DNA of 64,000 nucleotides from an uncultured Alphaproteobacteria bacterium (GTDB lineage Bacteria; Pseudomonadota; Alphaproteobacteria; Rhodobacterales; Rhodobacteraceae), in NCBI GenBank assembly GCA_902611475.1, contig CACLZW010000005.1, positions 1 through 64,000 on the forward strand. The letters are read 5' to 3'. Numbering within the stretch: the first letter of the stretch is position 1; each line of letters begins with the position of its first letter. Positions 9,181 to 16,402 of this stretch are shown one piece after another. The translations under genes were made by a program, and so were the position numbers. The notes beneath the pieces are model-generated. The model did not search any database. It saw only the letters and a program-made list of their open reading frames with translations, and was not told where the DNA came from.

Positions 9181-9240
9181 ATGCCTGAGCCGGAGCGGGT
9201 ATTTACATAGTATGTGCTTGGATCGTGCACCAGATGGGTA
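9181..9240. repeat. Dispersed repeat copy 1
   Basis: One of five related intergenic copies of about 50 bases found only between the two tRNA-Leu copies. The shared core reads roughly GTAGTATGnncTTGGAGtG followed by TGCAgCAGATGGGG. This copy has catagtatgtgcttggatcg then tgcaccagatgggta, with several differences. Within the set it is the one lying farthest from a gene, about 185 bases past the stop of the minus-strand gene at 9426-10046. Confidence 0.7.
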
Positions 9241-9383
9241 TAAAAAAGTTCTGAGAAACGCAGAAGATATCACACTGAATGAGTATTAACGTATCCAAAT
9301 TATAATTTTAGTTATTTTTAGTATCCTCTGGATAAAATTTGTCACCTACATTTTCGGCTTTGACAATATAAACAGAGCAAAGG

Positions 9384-9417
9384 AACAAAAGGGCAACTTG
9401 GATGTTACCCTTTTGTT
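9384..9417 (-). terminator. Long hairpin after the 9426-10046 gene, possible terminator
   Basis: A near-perfect inverted repeat of 14 base pairs (AACAAAAGGG arms extended inward by a G-U and A-T/C-G pairs) with a six-base loop sits 8 bases past the stop of the minus-strand gene. There is no clean run of T after the stem on the minus strand, but the stem's own 3' arm ends in TTTTGTT. It may end transcription from either side. Confidence 0.5.
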
Positions 9418-9425
9418 AAATTAAA

Positions 9426-10046
9426 CTAGATTTTCAAGATCACTCTAGAGGACTTAATCGAGCCAAAACTATTAGCTTTTTCAACTATGGCTATAAATTT
9501 CTTATCTTCAACCATTGAGTCTAAAACCTCTCCATAATGATCCATTGAGTTAAATCCATAAACTACAGTTAACATTTCATGATCTGCGGTCGCGATGGGG
9601 ACAGCAAACCCAACATTAACATCTCGGCCTTTCATTAACTCGTCCAATTCGGGTGCGAGTTCAATTGCAGACCCCTGATTTTTTCGAGATATATGATACA
9701 TTCTTTGCACTAATAAAGACTTTGGTGGATTAGAAGGTTTTCCATATGCAATTCTGTAAACGTCAGGTCCTTTTATGTCAGCAGAAGGACTTGCACTTCT
9801 CTCCTCCATCAAAGCCGTCATATCTGTATCAGCTGAAAAACTTTGAAACGATTTTGTTGCGCTTGAGAATGACTCATACATACTAAACAAAAGATAATCT
9901 CCAACTCCCTGACCTACTACTGTCTTATACATTCGTGTGTGCGCTCCATGCTTGGCAATAATAGCTTCTGCTCTTCTCATACGGCCTTCAACTAGTTTTT
10001 CTTTACCAATATGCGGTGTTACTTCTCTTACAGATACTACGGTCAT
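9426..10046 (-). CDS. Duplicated dimeric alpha/beta-barrel (NIPSNAP/ABM-like) protein
   Basis: 206 residues with no named family that I can fix. The sequence seems to hold two ferredoxin-like halves: residues about 1-95 (VVSVREVTPHIGKEKLVEGR, then DYLLFSMYESF) and about 110-206 (SLLVQRMYHISR, then MLTVVYGFNSMDHYGEVLDS). This is typical of NIPSNAP, EthD and antibiotic-biosynthesis-monooxygenase-like proteins, which form small ligand pockets. A strong ribosome-binding site (AGGAGG) lies just ahead of the ATG, and a perfect palindrome lies ahead of that, suggesting regulated expression. Function unknown. Confidence 0.65.
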   Translation of the reverse strand: MTVVSVREVTPHIGKEKLVEGRMRRAEAIIAKHGAHTRMYKTVVGQGVGDYLLFSMYESFSSATKSFQSFSADTDMTALMEERSASPSADIKGPDVYRIAYGKPSNPPKSLLVQRMYHISRKNQGSAIELAPELDELMKGRDVNVGFAVPIATADHEMLTVVYGFNSMDHYGEVLDSMVEDKKFIAIVEKANSFGSIKSSRVILKI

Positions 10047-10061
10047 TTTTTACCTCCTATT

Positions 10062-10080
10062 TAGTTCATATTTTGAACTA
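10062..10080 (-). promoter_or_regulatory. Perfect palindrome upstream of the 9426-10046 gene, candidate operator
   Basis: TAGTTCA, a five-base spacer TATTT, and TGAACTA form a perfect 7-base inverted repeat directly upstream of the ribosome-binding site (GGAGG at about 10053-10057). The position and size suit a repressor operator of a small dimeric regulator such as MarR or TetR type. No such regulator gene is adjacent, so this is a guess from symmetry and place. Confidence 0.4.
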
Positions 10081-10233
10081 CGCTATCATTAAATTATAAA
10101 AAAAAATATGAAAAAATTTCCAATACGATAATTCTCTTAGTTTATCATTCCAAACTTGACCTTAAGCTCATTTACTATTTGAGAAAATTAACCACTATCG
10201 GTCTATCATCTGGTCTATCTTCTTACACATAAG

Positions 10234-10285
10234 ACACAGGGTACGTGTAGGTAGTATGTTTTTGCAGTGTGCAGCAGATGGGGTT
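10234..10285. repeat. Dispersed repeat copy 2
   Basis: Second copy of the repeat family (acacagggtacgtgtaggta, then the core gtagtatgt...gtgtgcagcagatgggg). It ends directly at the stop codon of the minus-strand gene 10286-10609. The 5' part contains a small inverted repeat, ACAC/GTGT, shared with copy 5. Confidence 0.75.
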
Positions 10286-10609
10286 TTATTTGATCTTTCC
10301 CATTAACAAATTCATTCTATCTAAATCAATTTTTGGAATGCCTACCTCTGTAGCCATCGTGATCATATATTGATCAGCCCCTGCTTCGGATAAGGTCTCA
10401 ATAATTGCATTTTCGCTCTCAGCGTACCAGTGGCAAAAGAAAAAATCTGCCTTTCCAATGAATAGTTGATGAAGTTGTGCATCCTCCCGCTTGGGTACAT
10501 TTTCAAACCAATCGGCATTTTTCTTCCGTTGCTTAACAAACTTCAAATATTCCTTTTTTACTTTGTCTGAATGAAATGTATGGGTTGCGATGAAATGTTT
10601 AAGTTTCAT
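10286..10609 (-). CDS. Small conserved-looking protein of unknown function
   Basis: 107 residues, rich in charged and aromatic residues, with no signal peptide or membrane segment. The arrangement (KLKHFIATHTFHSD at the front, then an amphipathic helix, a FIGKADFFFCHWYAESENAI strand-helix stretch and a helix) looks like another single ferredoxin-like alpha/beta unit that would dimerise. I cannot tie it to a named family. It is preceded by an AGGAT-type ribosome-binding site and its stop touches repeat copy 2. Confidence 0.6.
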   Translation of the reverse strand: MKLKHFIATHTFHSDKVKKEYLKFVKQRKKNADWFENVPKREDAQLHQLFIGKADFFFCHWYAESENAIIETLSEAGADQYMITMATEVGIPKIDLDRMNLLMGKIK

Positions 10610-11132
10610 AATTTATTATCCTATTTTTTCCAACTTATTGCATGTGAATTTGTTTGTTACATTATTGATAACTAAAACATGTCAAACGCATATACATTAT
10701 TATCCTTTTTACTTTTTAAGCTATACAAGTAACTTTCACTATATAGAGAAAATGATCGAAGAAATTTTCCTTTTATTATACCGTTTTCTTTAAGGATTAA
10801 CAGTTTAAAACCGAAAGTCACTTCTTTCTGTCCGGTGTGTACATTCATTATCACCCTCTATTACTTCATCAAAAGTGAGTGACTTAAATTCAATATCATC
10901 GTCCTCGTTATGTACCATTTTTTTTAACATTTTCGTGTTTAAAATTAGTATCGCGACTAAAGCGTTCACTAAACCCACATCTCATATTTTCCTACAAAAT
11001 CTTCAATAACATTCCCAATTCTATATTCATATAATTTATATTGGCTTTTATCACTAATAGTGATTTCTCCTAATAAATATCCCTTCACCATTCTATATTT
11101 TCGTATTTATAAAGCATTCTTAAAAATATTTA
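10610..11132. other. Gene-poor stretch with short ORF remnants
   Basis: About 520 bases without a solid gene. Minus-strand short frames look like leftovers. One of 58 codons (10672-10848) has a decent GAGG site. One of 41 codons (10805-10930) has an acidic N-terminal half and overlaps it in another frame. The third is the DUF1330-like piece at 10969-11091, listed separately. No repeat copy or RNA gene was seen here. Confidence 0.5.
10969..11091 (-). pseudogene. N-terminal remnant of a DUF1330-like protein
   Basis: A 40-residue frame starting MVKGYLLGEITISDKSQYKL and ending at a TAG just after VGKYEMWV. The first 30 residues resemble the start of DUF1330 proteins (about 95 residues, ferredoxin-like fold), where a strand, the DxxxYxxY helix and a glycine-rich turn follow in this order. 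The rest of the domain is not found in any frame downstream, so the gene appears truncated. Family assignment is tentative. Confidence 0.4.
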
Positions 11133-11579
11133 TCAAATCCACCTTCTTACCTTTCTCTGATACTCCACATATTCCTCGCCAAAAATATTATGAAGGGCTT
11201 CCTCTTCAGGTATAATTTGCAAAAAATTTAGGAGAAAAACAAATGCTACAACGACTATAACTCCCATCCAAGTTCCAAAAAAAATTGTTGCAGCAATAGT
11301 TAATAAGACAAGCCCTAAATACATTGGATTTCTTGAATAACGATACATCCCATCTGTTACAAGTGCAGTAGTTTCTGAAGGGGTAAAAGGACTAATAGTT
11401 GTTTTATGTTTTGCAAATAACCGAAAAGAAGGAATGGCGCATGACAATCCAATAACAACAATTAATATACTTATAAATGTTTGATAACCAAAAGTAATAG
11501 GTTCAGTAATGAAGGAAGATAAATAAATTATGGCTATCATTACAAGTGCTATAATTGGTGGTGGTATTTTTGCTTTCAT
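11133..11579 (-). CDS. Isoprenylcysteine carboxyl methyltransferase (ICMT)-like integral membrane protein
   Basis: 148 residues with four hydrophobic segments and the family signature near the C-terminus: YRYSRNPMYLGLVLL followed by PEEEALHNIFGEEYVEYQ. Bacterial proteins of this type (ICMT/PEMT-like) are SAM-dependent methyltransferases in the membrane, often acting on lipids or unknown substrates. The neighbouring genes do not tell which. Both SAM-binding RNP motif and the EE...Y tail are intact, so it is likely active. Confidence 0.8.
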   Translation of the reverse strand: MKAKIPPPIIALVMIAIIYLSSFITEPITFGYQTFISILIVVIGLSCAIPSFRLFAKHKTTISPFTPSETTALVTDGMYRYSRNPMYLGLVLLTIAATIFFGTWMGVIVVVAFVFLLNFLQIIPEEEALHNIFGEEYVEYQRKVRRWI

Positions 11580-11657
11580 TTCAACATTCCCTTCTTAATT
11601 TTTTAAGTCTCGGCGCAGCCCAAGGGGCTAAGTGTATAATTTATATTATTTAGCAAA

Positions 11658-12113
11658 TTATTTCACTGGGTGATTATCCGGCGTTTTTGGGTTATACATT
11701 GGATGTGTATCGTGCTTTTCAGCAGTAGATGTTTGAATAAATGGTGCTTTTGTACGACAAAAATTTTCAACTTGTGGTTCAAACCAAAATGTTGGGGGGT
11801 CAAAGCTTCCTCCGGGAATAGCTACCATACCTTGGAAAACATTGAGTCTTAAAAAGATAGTAGAACCACAATTTTCACAAAAATTTAACGTAACTACATT
11901 TCCTGACTCGGTATTATTTTCATATTCAGATAATTCCCCAGATTTTAATGTGACTTTATTTTCTGGAAACCAGACTTGAGTTCCAAAAGCGCTACCTGTG
12001 TATGTTTGACAATATCGACAATGACACATAATAGCTCTTGGGGAGTCTCCCTTTGTTTGGTAACGACTTTTCCCACAAAGACACCCTCCAGTTCTCAATT
12101 TTTCTTCTGTCAT
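11658..12113 (-). CDS. GFA-family zinc protein (glutathione-dependent formaldehyde-activating enzyme-like)
   Basis: 151 residues with the zinc-cysteine pattern of the GFA family: GGCLCGKSRYQ near the start, MCHCRYCQ at about 31-36 and FCENCGSTIF in the middle. The first characterised member was named for glutathione and formaldehyde condensation, but most members have no proven activity, so the name should be read as a family label. Single gene with its own spacing on both sides. Confidence 0.88.
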   Translation of the reverse strand: MTEEKLRTGGCLCGKSRYQTKGDSPRAIMCHCRYCQTYTGSAFGTQVWFPENKVTLKSGELSEYENNTESGNVVTLNFCENCGSTIFLRLNVFQGMVAIPGGSFDPPTFWFEPQVENFCRTKAPFIQTSTAEKHDTHPMYNPKTPDNHPVK

Positions 12114-12264
12114 AATTTTTCCCCTCTTTTTGTCTTATATAAAACTATAATACCATTAGATTTTAAACTGAACTATTTTGTCTTTTCCTTGTATTTTTCC
12201 AGATTAAACCTAACATACAAAAGGTCGCATTTTATAAGTTACAAAATAATGCTGAGTTTTTGAT
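12114..12264. other. Intergenic region between GFA gene and a decayed ORF
   Basis: About 150 AT-rich bases between a minus-strand gene start and a plus-strand reading frame. It must hold the GFA promoter if that gene has its own; no clear -35/-10 pair can be picked out. Confidence 0.3.
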
Positions 12265-12594
12265 ATGTGTGTAATGACAAGTTTAATGTTTCTAGGCGTG
12301 TTGGGATATCTCGGCTTCAAGGGAGCTAAGTGGATCGCGAAGACCGTTTACCAAAGCAGAACTTCAATATCTAACAATATCTATCAAGCCTACAATCTAC
12401 CTGAGACGTTGTACCAGCGCGTGAGAGTAGATGGAAAAAGAGACTACAGATAAAAATTAGAGGTAGCTTATCTATCTCCAGTATGTGACGTGACAAAACT
12501 CGATATTGAGCCAGGTTGGATGCTGTAACAAGCATTAATGGATTTTGCAAACAAAGGTATCGTTGTTGTTGTTGATGTTACACCAAAAACATAA
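12265..12594 (+). pseudogene. Interrupted reading frame with two in-frame TAA codons
   Basis: One plus-strand frame of 110 codons begins with a short membrane segment (MTSLMFLGVLGYLGFKGAKW). It is broken by TAA at 12451 and again at 12526. Both parts after the stops still read like protein (VAYLSPVCDVTKLDIEPGW, then ALMDFANKGIVVVVDV), which suggests a gene inactivated by point mutations rather than chance ORFs. The first 62 codons could still be made as a small membrane protein. I do not recognise the family. Confidence 0.45.
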
Positions 12595-12809
12595 ATTCTT
12601 TATACTTCTCTTCATCTCCTAAATTAGAGCGCATAAGAAACATATTTATATAACTATATTTTAAAAGTTATCTATCCATAACATCAAAACAATATTAAAG
12701 AATAATAGGAAGCCAAATATATAAGAGTAAACCCAATACTTCCTAAAGATTAAATCTCCATATTTTATGAGATAAAAAATAATACCTGCTATCTTCAATC
12801 GACTTTTTC

Positions 12810-13439
12810 CTAAATAGCTTTGTTTGAGACAGTATATTTTCTGTTCCACCAAAAAATTATCGGAGTGATAACTATTGTTGGAAGTATCCATAATATAAAG
12901 ACTGGTTCAATATATATATTTGTTACTAATACAGCCGTGATTACTGCTATCGTACCCGCTAACATGTTCGTAAGATGTCTAGCAATTCTTTGCTTACCGA
13001 TAGCTGATTTATTTCTGTAACCTCTAAAGTCAGTATACCCCAGACTAATTGCTATAAACCCGAAAATAATAAGCGTGATGTACTGAGAATTATTGTTTAT
13101 GAAATAGAATAACGCTAAGCACCACATTACAATCCCTGATAAAATCATAAAACCGACGGCAACCCAATCAAATATATTCGCTATTCCTGTTCTGTTTCTT
13201 GCAAACCTCATTCCTGCATAAGCTAAGTAGAATGAAAATATAGCAATAAGAAATAAAAAAACATTACCACTAACAATAGACATGGGTATGGCTGTTAAAA
13301 AAATTATAGTCATTCCCCAGAAGTATGTTCTGCCCGCTATAATGTGAACTTTTTTACCCTTTGAAGACACTACTGCCGAAACTGCAGCCATTAAAGCCAA
13401 CGTCCCTGCCAGAATATGTATAATTAACAAATAGTGCAT
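12810..13439 (-). CDS. DUF2306-like integral membrane protein
   Basis: 209 residues with about seven hydrophobic spans. The start IHILAGTLALMAAVSAVVSS and KKVHIIAGRTYFWGM, and the later HLTNMLAGTIAVITA, resemble the DUF2306 membrane family, whose members keep histidines in the first and sixth helices. Function unknown; heme or quinone binding has been suggested for relatives only on the basis of such histidines. The ATG at 13439 is the only sensible start. Confidence 0.7.
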   Translation of the reverse strand: MHYLLIIHILAGTLALMAAVSAVVSSKGKKVHIIAGRTYFWGMTIIFLTAIPMSIVSGNVFLFLIAIFSFYLAYAGMRFARNRTGIANIFDWVAVGFMILSGIVMWCLALFYFINNNSQYITLIIFGFIAISLGYTDFRGYRNKSAIGKQRIARHLTNMLAGTIAVITAVLVTNIYIEPVFILWILPTIVITPIIFWWNRKYTVSNKAI

Positions 13440-13535
13440 AATTCAATTATATGCTTTTCTAAAAACCAACAGTCACTCAATAATGCTTATAATCTGTCAG
13501 AGAGTGAACAGGTCGTGGAGTTAGCTGAATTTTTC

Positions 13536-13889
13536 TCATCGTGGTAATCTCTCATTAACTCTCTTCTTTTTAATTTGACTTCCATCAAGATTTAACTTTT
13601 TGACTACCGGATGCTTTTCATCAACTACTCTCCAGTAAGGAAAATTAACATCACCTTTATGCTGTTCAATTGCCATTCTAAGAAATATTCCAGTTGTAAC
13701 TGGACAAGTCTTGTCAGCACCTGCCTTTACTGCCAGCCTTTGCCTAAGTTCTTTTATACTTAAGAAAGAACCTTTTGGTATTGCATAAATAAACTCTGAA
13801 ATTTTCTCAGGCGATGAGATAAGCATTTTCTCGCCAGCAGAGATATCGGAAAACCCTTTATCTAAAATTTTTACAATATTTCTATTCAA
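13536..13889 (-). CDS. MGMT/Atl-like DNA-binding domain protein
   Basis: 117 residues. The middle resembles the DNA-binding helix-turn-helix domain of O6-alkylguanine-DNA alkyltransferases: EFIYAIPKGSFLSIKELRQ, TCPVTTGIFLRMAIEQ and FPYWRVV. The usual PCHR active-site motif is replaced by PYWR, so no alkyl transfer is expected. Alkyltransferase-like proteins of this kind bind damaged bases and hand them to other repair pathways, but the subgroup seen here (TCPVTTGIF) has no known role. It has no operon partner. Confidence 0.65.
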   Translation of the reverse strand: MNRNIVKILDKGFSDISAGEKMLISSPEKISEFIYAIPKGSFLSIKELRQRLAVKAGADKTCPVTTGIFLRMAIEQHKGDVNFPYWRVVDEKHPVVKKLNLDGSQIKKKRVNERLPR

Positions 13890-13934
13890 TATTTATCTCA
13901 ATTTTTGTGTTTCAAATTAGAATAATTAATTTCA

Positions 13935-14177
13935 TTAATTTATTACCTCTTTCTTGAAAAATGCCTTTATGGTTTTCAAGTCTTTCTTTTCGACTGCCTG
14001 ATTATCTGGAGATAAAAAATCGAGAGGATTTGGTATTCCCGAGCTTTGCTCCACATAGTTTAGAGATTTAGAAACCACAGACACAAGTTCCCACCCGTCT
14101 TGACCAAGTGCATTTAAGACGTCATCACTTGCATTCCATTGAAGATACTCTGTTTTATAGATATATTTCTTTGTCAT
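13935..14177 (-). CDS. Small DUF4177-like protein
   Basis: 80 residues. The front half (KYIYKTEYLQWNASDDVLNA, then LGQDGWELVSVV) and the end (KAFFKKEV) follow the DUF4177 layout: a strand, a helix with LNxLGxxGWELV, and a closing strand ending in FFK. A 25-residue insert lies between. The family is small, cytoplasmic and uncharacterised. Confidence 0.6.
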   Translation of the reverse strand: MTKKYIYKTEYLQWNASDDVLNALGQDGWELVSVVSKSLNYVEQSSGIPNPLDFLSPDNQAVEKKDLKTIKAFFKKEVIN

Positions 14178-14230
14178 TATTACACTTAATTTTCTTTATT
14201 ATCGAATTGCTATAAAGTTGATAAAGCTAT

Positions 14231-14431
14231 TCAATCTTTTCCTATCTCACCCTCTATTACGTGCTCTAGTTTAAGTTCCTCACAAGATAAAACCATTTTT
14301 ACTTTTACCTTGCCAGCACCACTGTAAACTTTTTCAATTTCCTGTTGTGAAGTAATCCCCACTTTCTTCAGGAACTTTCTTATTGACATTGTTACCTCAT
14401 CATCAATCATAATTATTTCCTTTAGGCTCAT
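14231..14431 (-). CDS. DUF6494-family small protein
   Basis: 66 residues with the sequence core MSIRKFLKKVGITSQQEIEK, followed by a short basic linker and a strand pair ending HVIEGEIGKD. This is the pattern of the DUF6494 family, short alphaproteobacterial and gammaproteobacterial proteins of unknown function. The start could be at 14431 or at a later methionine (14410), since the core begins about 15 residues in. Confidence 0.65.
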   Translation of the reverse strand: MSLKEIIMIDDEVTMSIRKFLKKVGITSQQEIEKVYSGAGKVKVKMVLSCEELKLEHVIEGEIGKD

Positions 14432-14610
14432 CTTATTTTTGAAATATACTTTACGACTATATCATCAGATACCTAGAATTCTTTTCAAAAAGTTAAGACA
14501 ACCAACTTTGTGAAATTCTATTAAATATATCACCACTCGCTTTTAGAAATTTAAAATCACATTTTTTTTGCATTTATAATGCCTCATTTTGGTCTACCCC
14601 GATGTCAAAC

Positions 14611-14664
14611 CATTAGGCATACCCATGTAGTATGTCCTTGGAGTGTGCAACATATGGGGATTTT
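14611..14664. repeat. Dispersed repeat copy 3
   Basis: Copy of the repeat family (core catgtagtatgtccttggag, then tgtgcaacatatgggga). It ends four bases before the stop codon of the minus-strand gene 14669-14908, the same placement as copy 2. Confidence 0.75.
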
Positions 14665-14668
14665 TAAC

Positions 14669-14908
14669 TTACTTATCACAGACTGTTTGATAGACAGTAG
14701 AATAATCCGCTGCGACTGAGGCGTAGAGCGCTCCCTTTTCCTCACTCTTTTTTTTCCACTGCTTATCGGCAAGAGCTGTGAAAAACCCTATTGCTTTATA
14801 TAAATCGGAACATTGTTTAGTTGACCATTTTTTATCGGATTGTGCCGAAGCAAAAGAACCTACAACCGAAAATAAAGCAGTTAATATAAACAATCTCAGA
14901 AATGTCAT
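14669..14908 (-). CDS. Small secreted protein, unknown function
   Basis: 79 residues. A clear signal peptide covers about residues 1-22 (FLRLFILTALFSVVGSFA, then a cleavage site near ASA-QS), giving a mature protein of about 57 residues with two cysteines (KQCSDLY and QTVCDK) placed to form one disulfide. The mature part is predicted all-helical and basic. A GGAG ribosome-binding site precedes the ATG. It lies alone and its stop adjoins repeat copy 3. No family recognised. Confidence 0.65.
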   Translation of the reverse strand: MTFLRLFILTALFSVVGSFASAQSDKKWSTKQCSDLYKAIGFFTALADKQWKKKSEEKGALYASVAADYSTVYQTVCDK

Positions 14909-15040
14909 AGTCTCTCCTTTGATATATGTATCTTTATATTAAATTTAGTAGCCATTTCTAAATTTTGTCAATTAAAGAGCAAGGTACAAAATTGTAATAT
15001 TAGAGTATTTGAGATATAAATGAGAATAGAAACTAAAAAC

Positions 15041-15088
15041 GGGGTTTCACACGTATACTATTTTAGGAGCGTGCAACAGATAGGATAA
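15041..15088. repeat. Dispersed repeat copy 4
   Basis: The most divergent copy (acgtatactattttaggag, then cgtgcaacagataggata). It lies 20 bases past the stop of the minus-strand gene 15109-15411. Confidence 0.6.
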
Positions 15089-15108
15089 GAAAAATACGGC
15101 TTAATAAG

Positions 15109-15411
15109 CTAGTTAGCTACCTCTTCATGAATGACTGTTCCTGAGTATGCTTTACAAACATTTTCTTCATCATATCGATCACATAAATGTTCGATTAACT
15201 CAATCATATTGTGAGGACCATTCACGTAATCCATAAAAGCATCAAGCGAGACCCACTCATTAATAACAAGTAACTGCTCTTCTCTAGTTAATACGATACT
15301 ATATTTTTCTAAACCCACTATCCCATCTGCTCGGCTATTAACTATTAATTGCTTCACATCATCCGCTGAACCCTCTTTTGGAGAGATCGCTATTACGCTA
15401 GTCATTTTCAA
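15109..15411 (-). CDS. Small ABM-like (antibiotic biosynthesis monooxygenase fold) protein
   Basis: 100 residues. A strand (SVIAISPKEGSADDVKQLI), central LVINEWVSLDAFMDYVN, then a helix and a final strand resemble the dimeric ferredoxin-like ABM fold used by heme-degrading, quinol and polyketide monooxygenases. Known catalytic residues of any one subfamily are not evident. A strong AGGAGG site stands ahead of the gene. It is the third or fourth protein of this fold type in the region. Confidence 0.6.
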   Translation of the reverse strand: MKMTSVIAISPKEGSADDVKQLIVNSRADGIVGLEKYSIVLTREEQLLVINEWVSLDAFMDYVNGPHNMIELIEHLCDRYDEENVCKAYSGTVIHEEVAN

Positions 15412-15543
15412 CTGTATTTCCTCCTTTTACTTAACTAGATTTACTATAAAGTCTTTGGCATTTAGCGATTATAAAAAAATGCTCGATAGACAATTCAGAA
15501 TTACCCAATATATAACAAATAAGCAAGCCCTTGTTCATCGATG

Positions 15544-15598
15544 GCACACAGGGGATGTGTAGGTCGTATGCTCTTGAAGTGTGCAGCAGATGGAGTTG
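15544..15598. repeat. Dispersed repeat copy 5
   Basis: Best match to copy 2 (cacacaggggatgtgtaggt, then gtatgctcttgaagtgtgca and gcagatgg). ACACA GGGGA TGTGT makes a small hairpin at its 5' side. Unlike copies 2-4 it has no minus-strand gene next to it; it lies about 70 bases ahead of the Sel1-type pseudogene. Confidence 0.75.
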
Positions 15599-15669
15599 AT
15601 TTGTGCTAGTCTATGGACCTATATCATTCGATACTTCTTTAAATTGAAAACAGAAGTTATTATTCCGCT

Positions 15670-16153
15670 ATGAGATTTACAGGAATTTTCTTTTCTTATA
15701 TTTTTGTTTGGAGGCTACGATATAAGTTGGGTTAGTGAACTGCAAAGAATTGCTACTGCATACAAAGAGGGTGACTATGACACTGCTTTGCAGATATTTA
15801 CACCATTAGCAGAAAAGGGAGATATGGTCGCCCAATTCAACTTGGGAAAGACGTATCGTAAGGGAACAGGCGTTCCCAAAGATTACAAGGCCGCTGTAAA
15901 ATAGTTCACTCTTTCCGCTGAACAAGGTGATACCTTTTCTCAATATTATCTTTCTAGGCTATATTATTTAGGGAGTAGAGTTCCAGAGAATGTAGTGTAT
16001 GCACACATGTGGGCTAAACTAGCTTCCTCAAGTGGATTTAAAATAGCTCGGCAACTTCGTCAACTACTTACAGAGAAAATGACCTCATATCAAATAGACA
16101 AGGCAGAGGATTTAGCAAGCAAATGCGTTAATAAAAATTACCAAGGATGTTAG
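15670..16153 (+). pseudogene. Sel1-repeat protein, inactivated
   Basis: The ATG at 15670 begins a signal-like peptide (MRFTGIFFSYIF) that is one base out of frame with the Sel1 part. One extra T in the TTTTT run at about 15701-15705 would explain this. The main frame then reads AYKEGDYDTALQIFTPLAEK and GDMVAQFNLGKTYRKGTGVP, a good Sel1 repeat. A TAG at 15902 stands where the family has tryptophan (AAVKW). After the stop the same frame carries on through AEQGDTFSQYYLSRLYYLG and AHMWAKLASSSG to a final TAG at 16151. So the gene has a frameshift and a nonsense codon. Sel1 proteins mediate protein-protein contacts in the periplasm. Confidence 0.8.
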
Positions 16154-16402
16154 AAAGCAAACTACTTATTATCTCTTCTCGTCTATACCTTAACATGCTT
16201 TGGCTGTTGCTTTGGCCTTGCTCCAATCTTTGATAAAAGCAGGATGGTGGCTAATGTTACTACGAATATTGTCATACTTTAGACGTAGTAAGCTTTGGTG
16301 CTTTTACAAGTGATTTGTAACAATTTTTGTCTACCTTTTGGTTTACCCTCCCTGACTTAGTTCCATTAGAGCCAAGCAAATATAGCTATATGTTCATTAT
16401 GA
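16154..16402. other. Spacer next to tRNA-Leu with a possible gene tail
   Basis: About 250 bases. On the minus strand, 16189 to about 16310, a stretch reads KYDNIRSNISHHPAFIKDWS followed by KAKATAKAC and a stop. It looks like the C-terminus of a lost gene but has no start. Another frame gives a 30-residue hydrophobic peptide (16183-16275). Neither is strong enough to call a gene. Confidence 0.35.

Larger units (their letters stand above)
8806..9425. other. Non-coding stretch between rhodanese gene and accessory region
   Basis: About 620 bases with no convincing reading frame on either strand. It contains the decayed tRNA-Leu copy (about 9027-9110), the first copy of the dispersed repeat (9181-9240) and a long hairpin (9384-9417), which are listed separately. 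The remaining AT-rich parts (8806-9015 and 9241-9383) show nothing I can name. Confidence 0.6.

Noticed and set aside
9384-9417. Hairpin considered as part of the dispersed repeat family
   Set aside because: No sequence similarity with the repeat core and occurs once only.
10590-10793. Plus-strand frame of 67 codons
   Set aside because: Antisense and AT-rich, no ribosome-binding site, no family resemblance.
12661-12891. Minus-strand frame of 76 codons with a membrane segment
   Set aside because: It starts inside the DUF2306 gene in another frame and has no ribosome-binding site; the hydrophobic end may be chance in AT-rich DNA.
9181-15598. Dispersed repeats as a CRISPR array
   Set aside because: Copies are hundreds to thousands of bases apart, imperfect, and genes lie between them; no cas genes.
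12265-16153. In-frame TAA and TAG codons as evidence of stop-codon recoding
   Set aside because: All housekeeping genes in the window end normally at TAA, TAG and TGA, and one pseudogene also has a frameshift, so decay is simpler.
16183-16275. 30-residue hydrophobic peptide next to tRNA-Leu
   Set aside because: No ribosome-binding site; another frame over the same bases looks more protein-like, so coding status cannot be decided.
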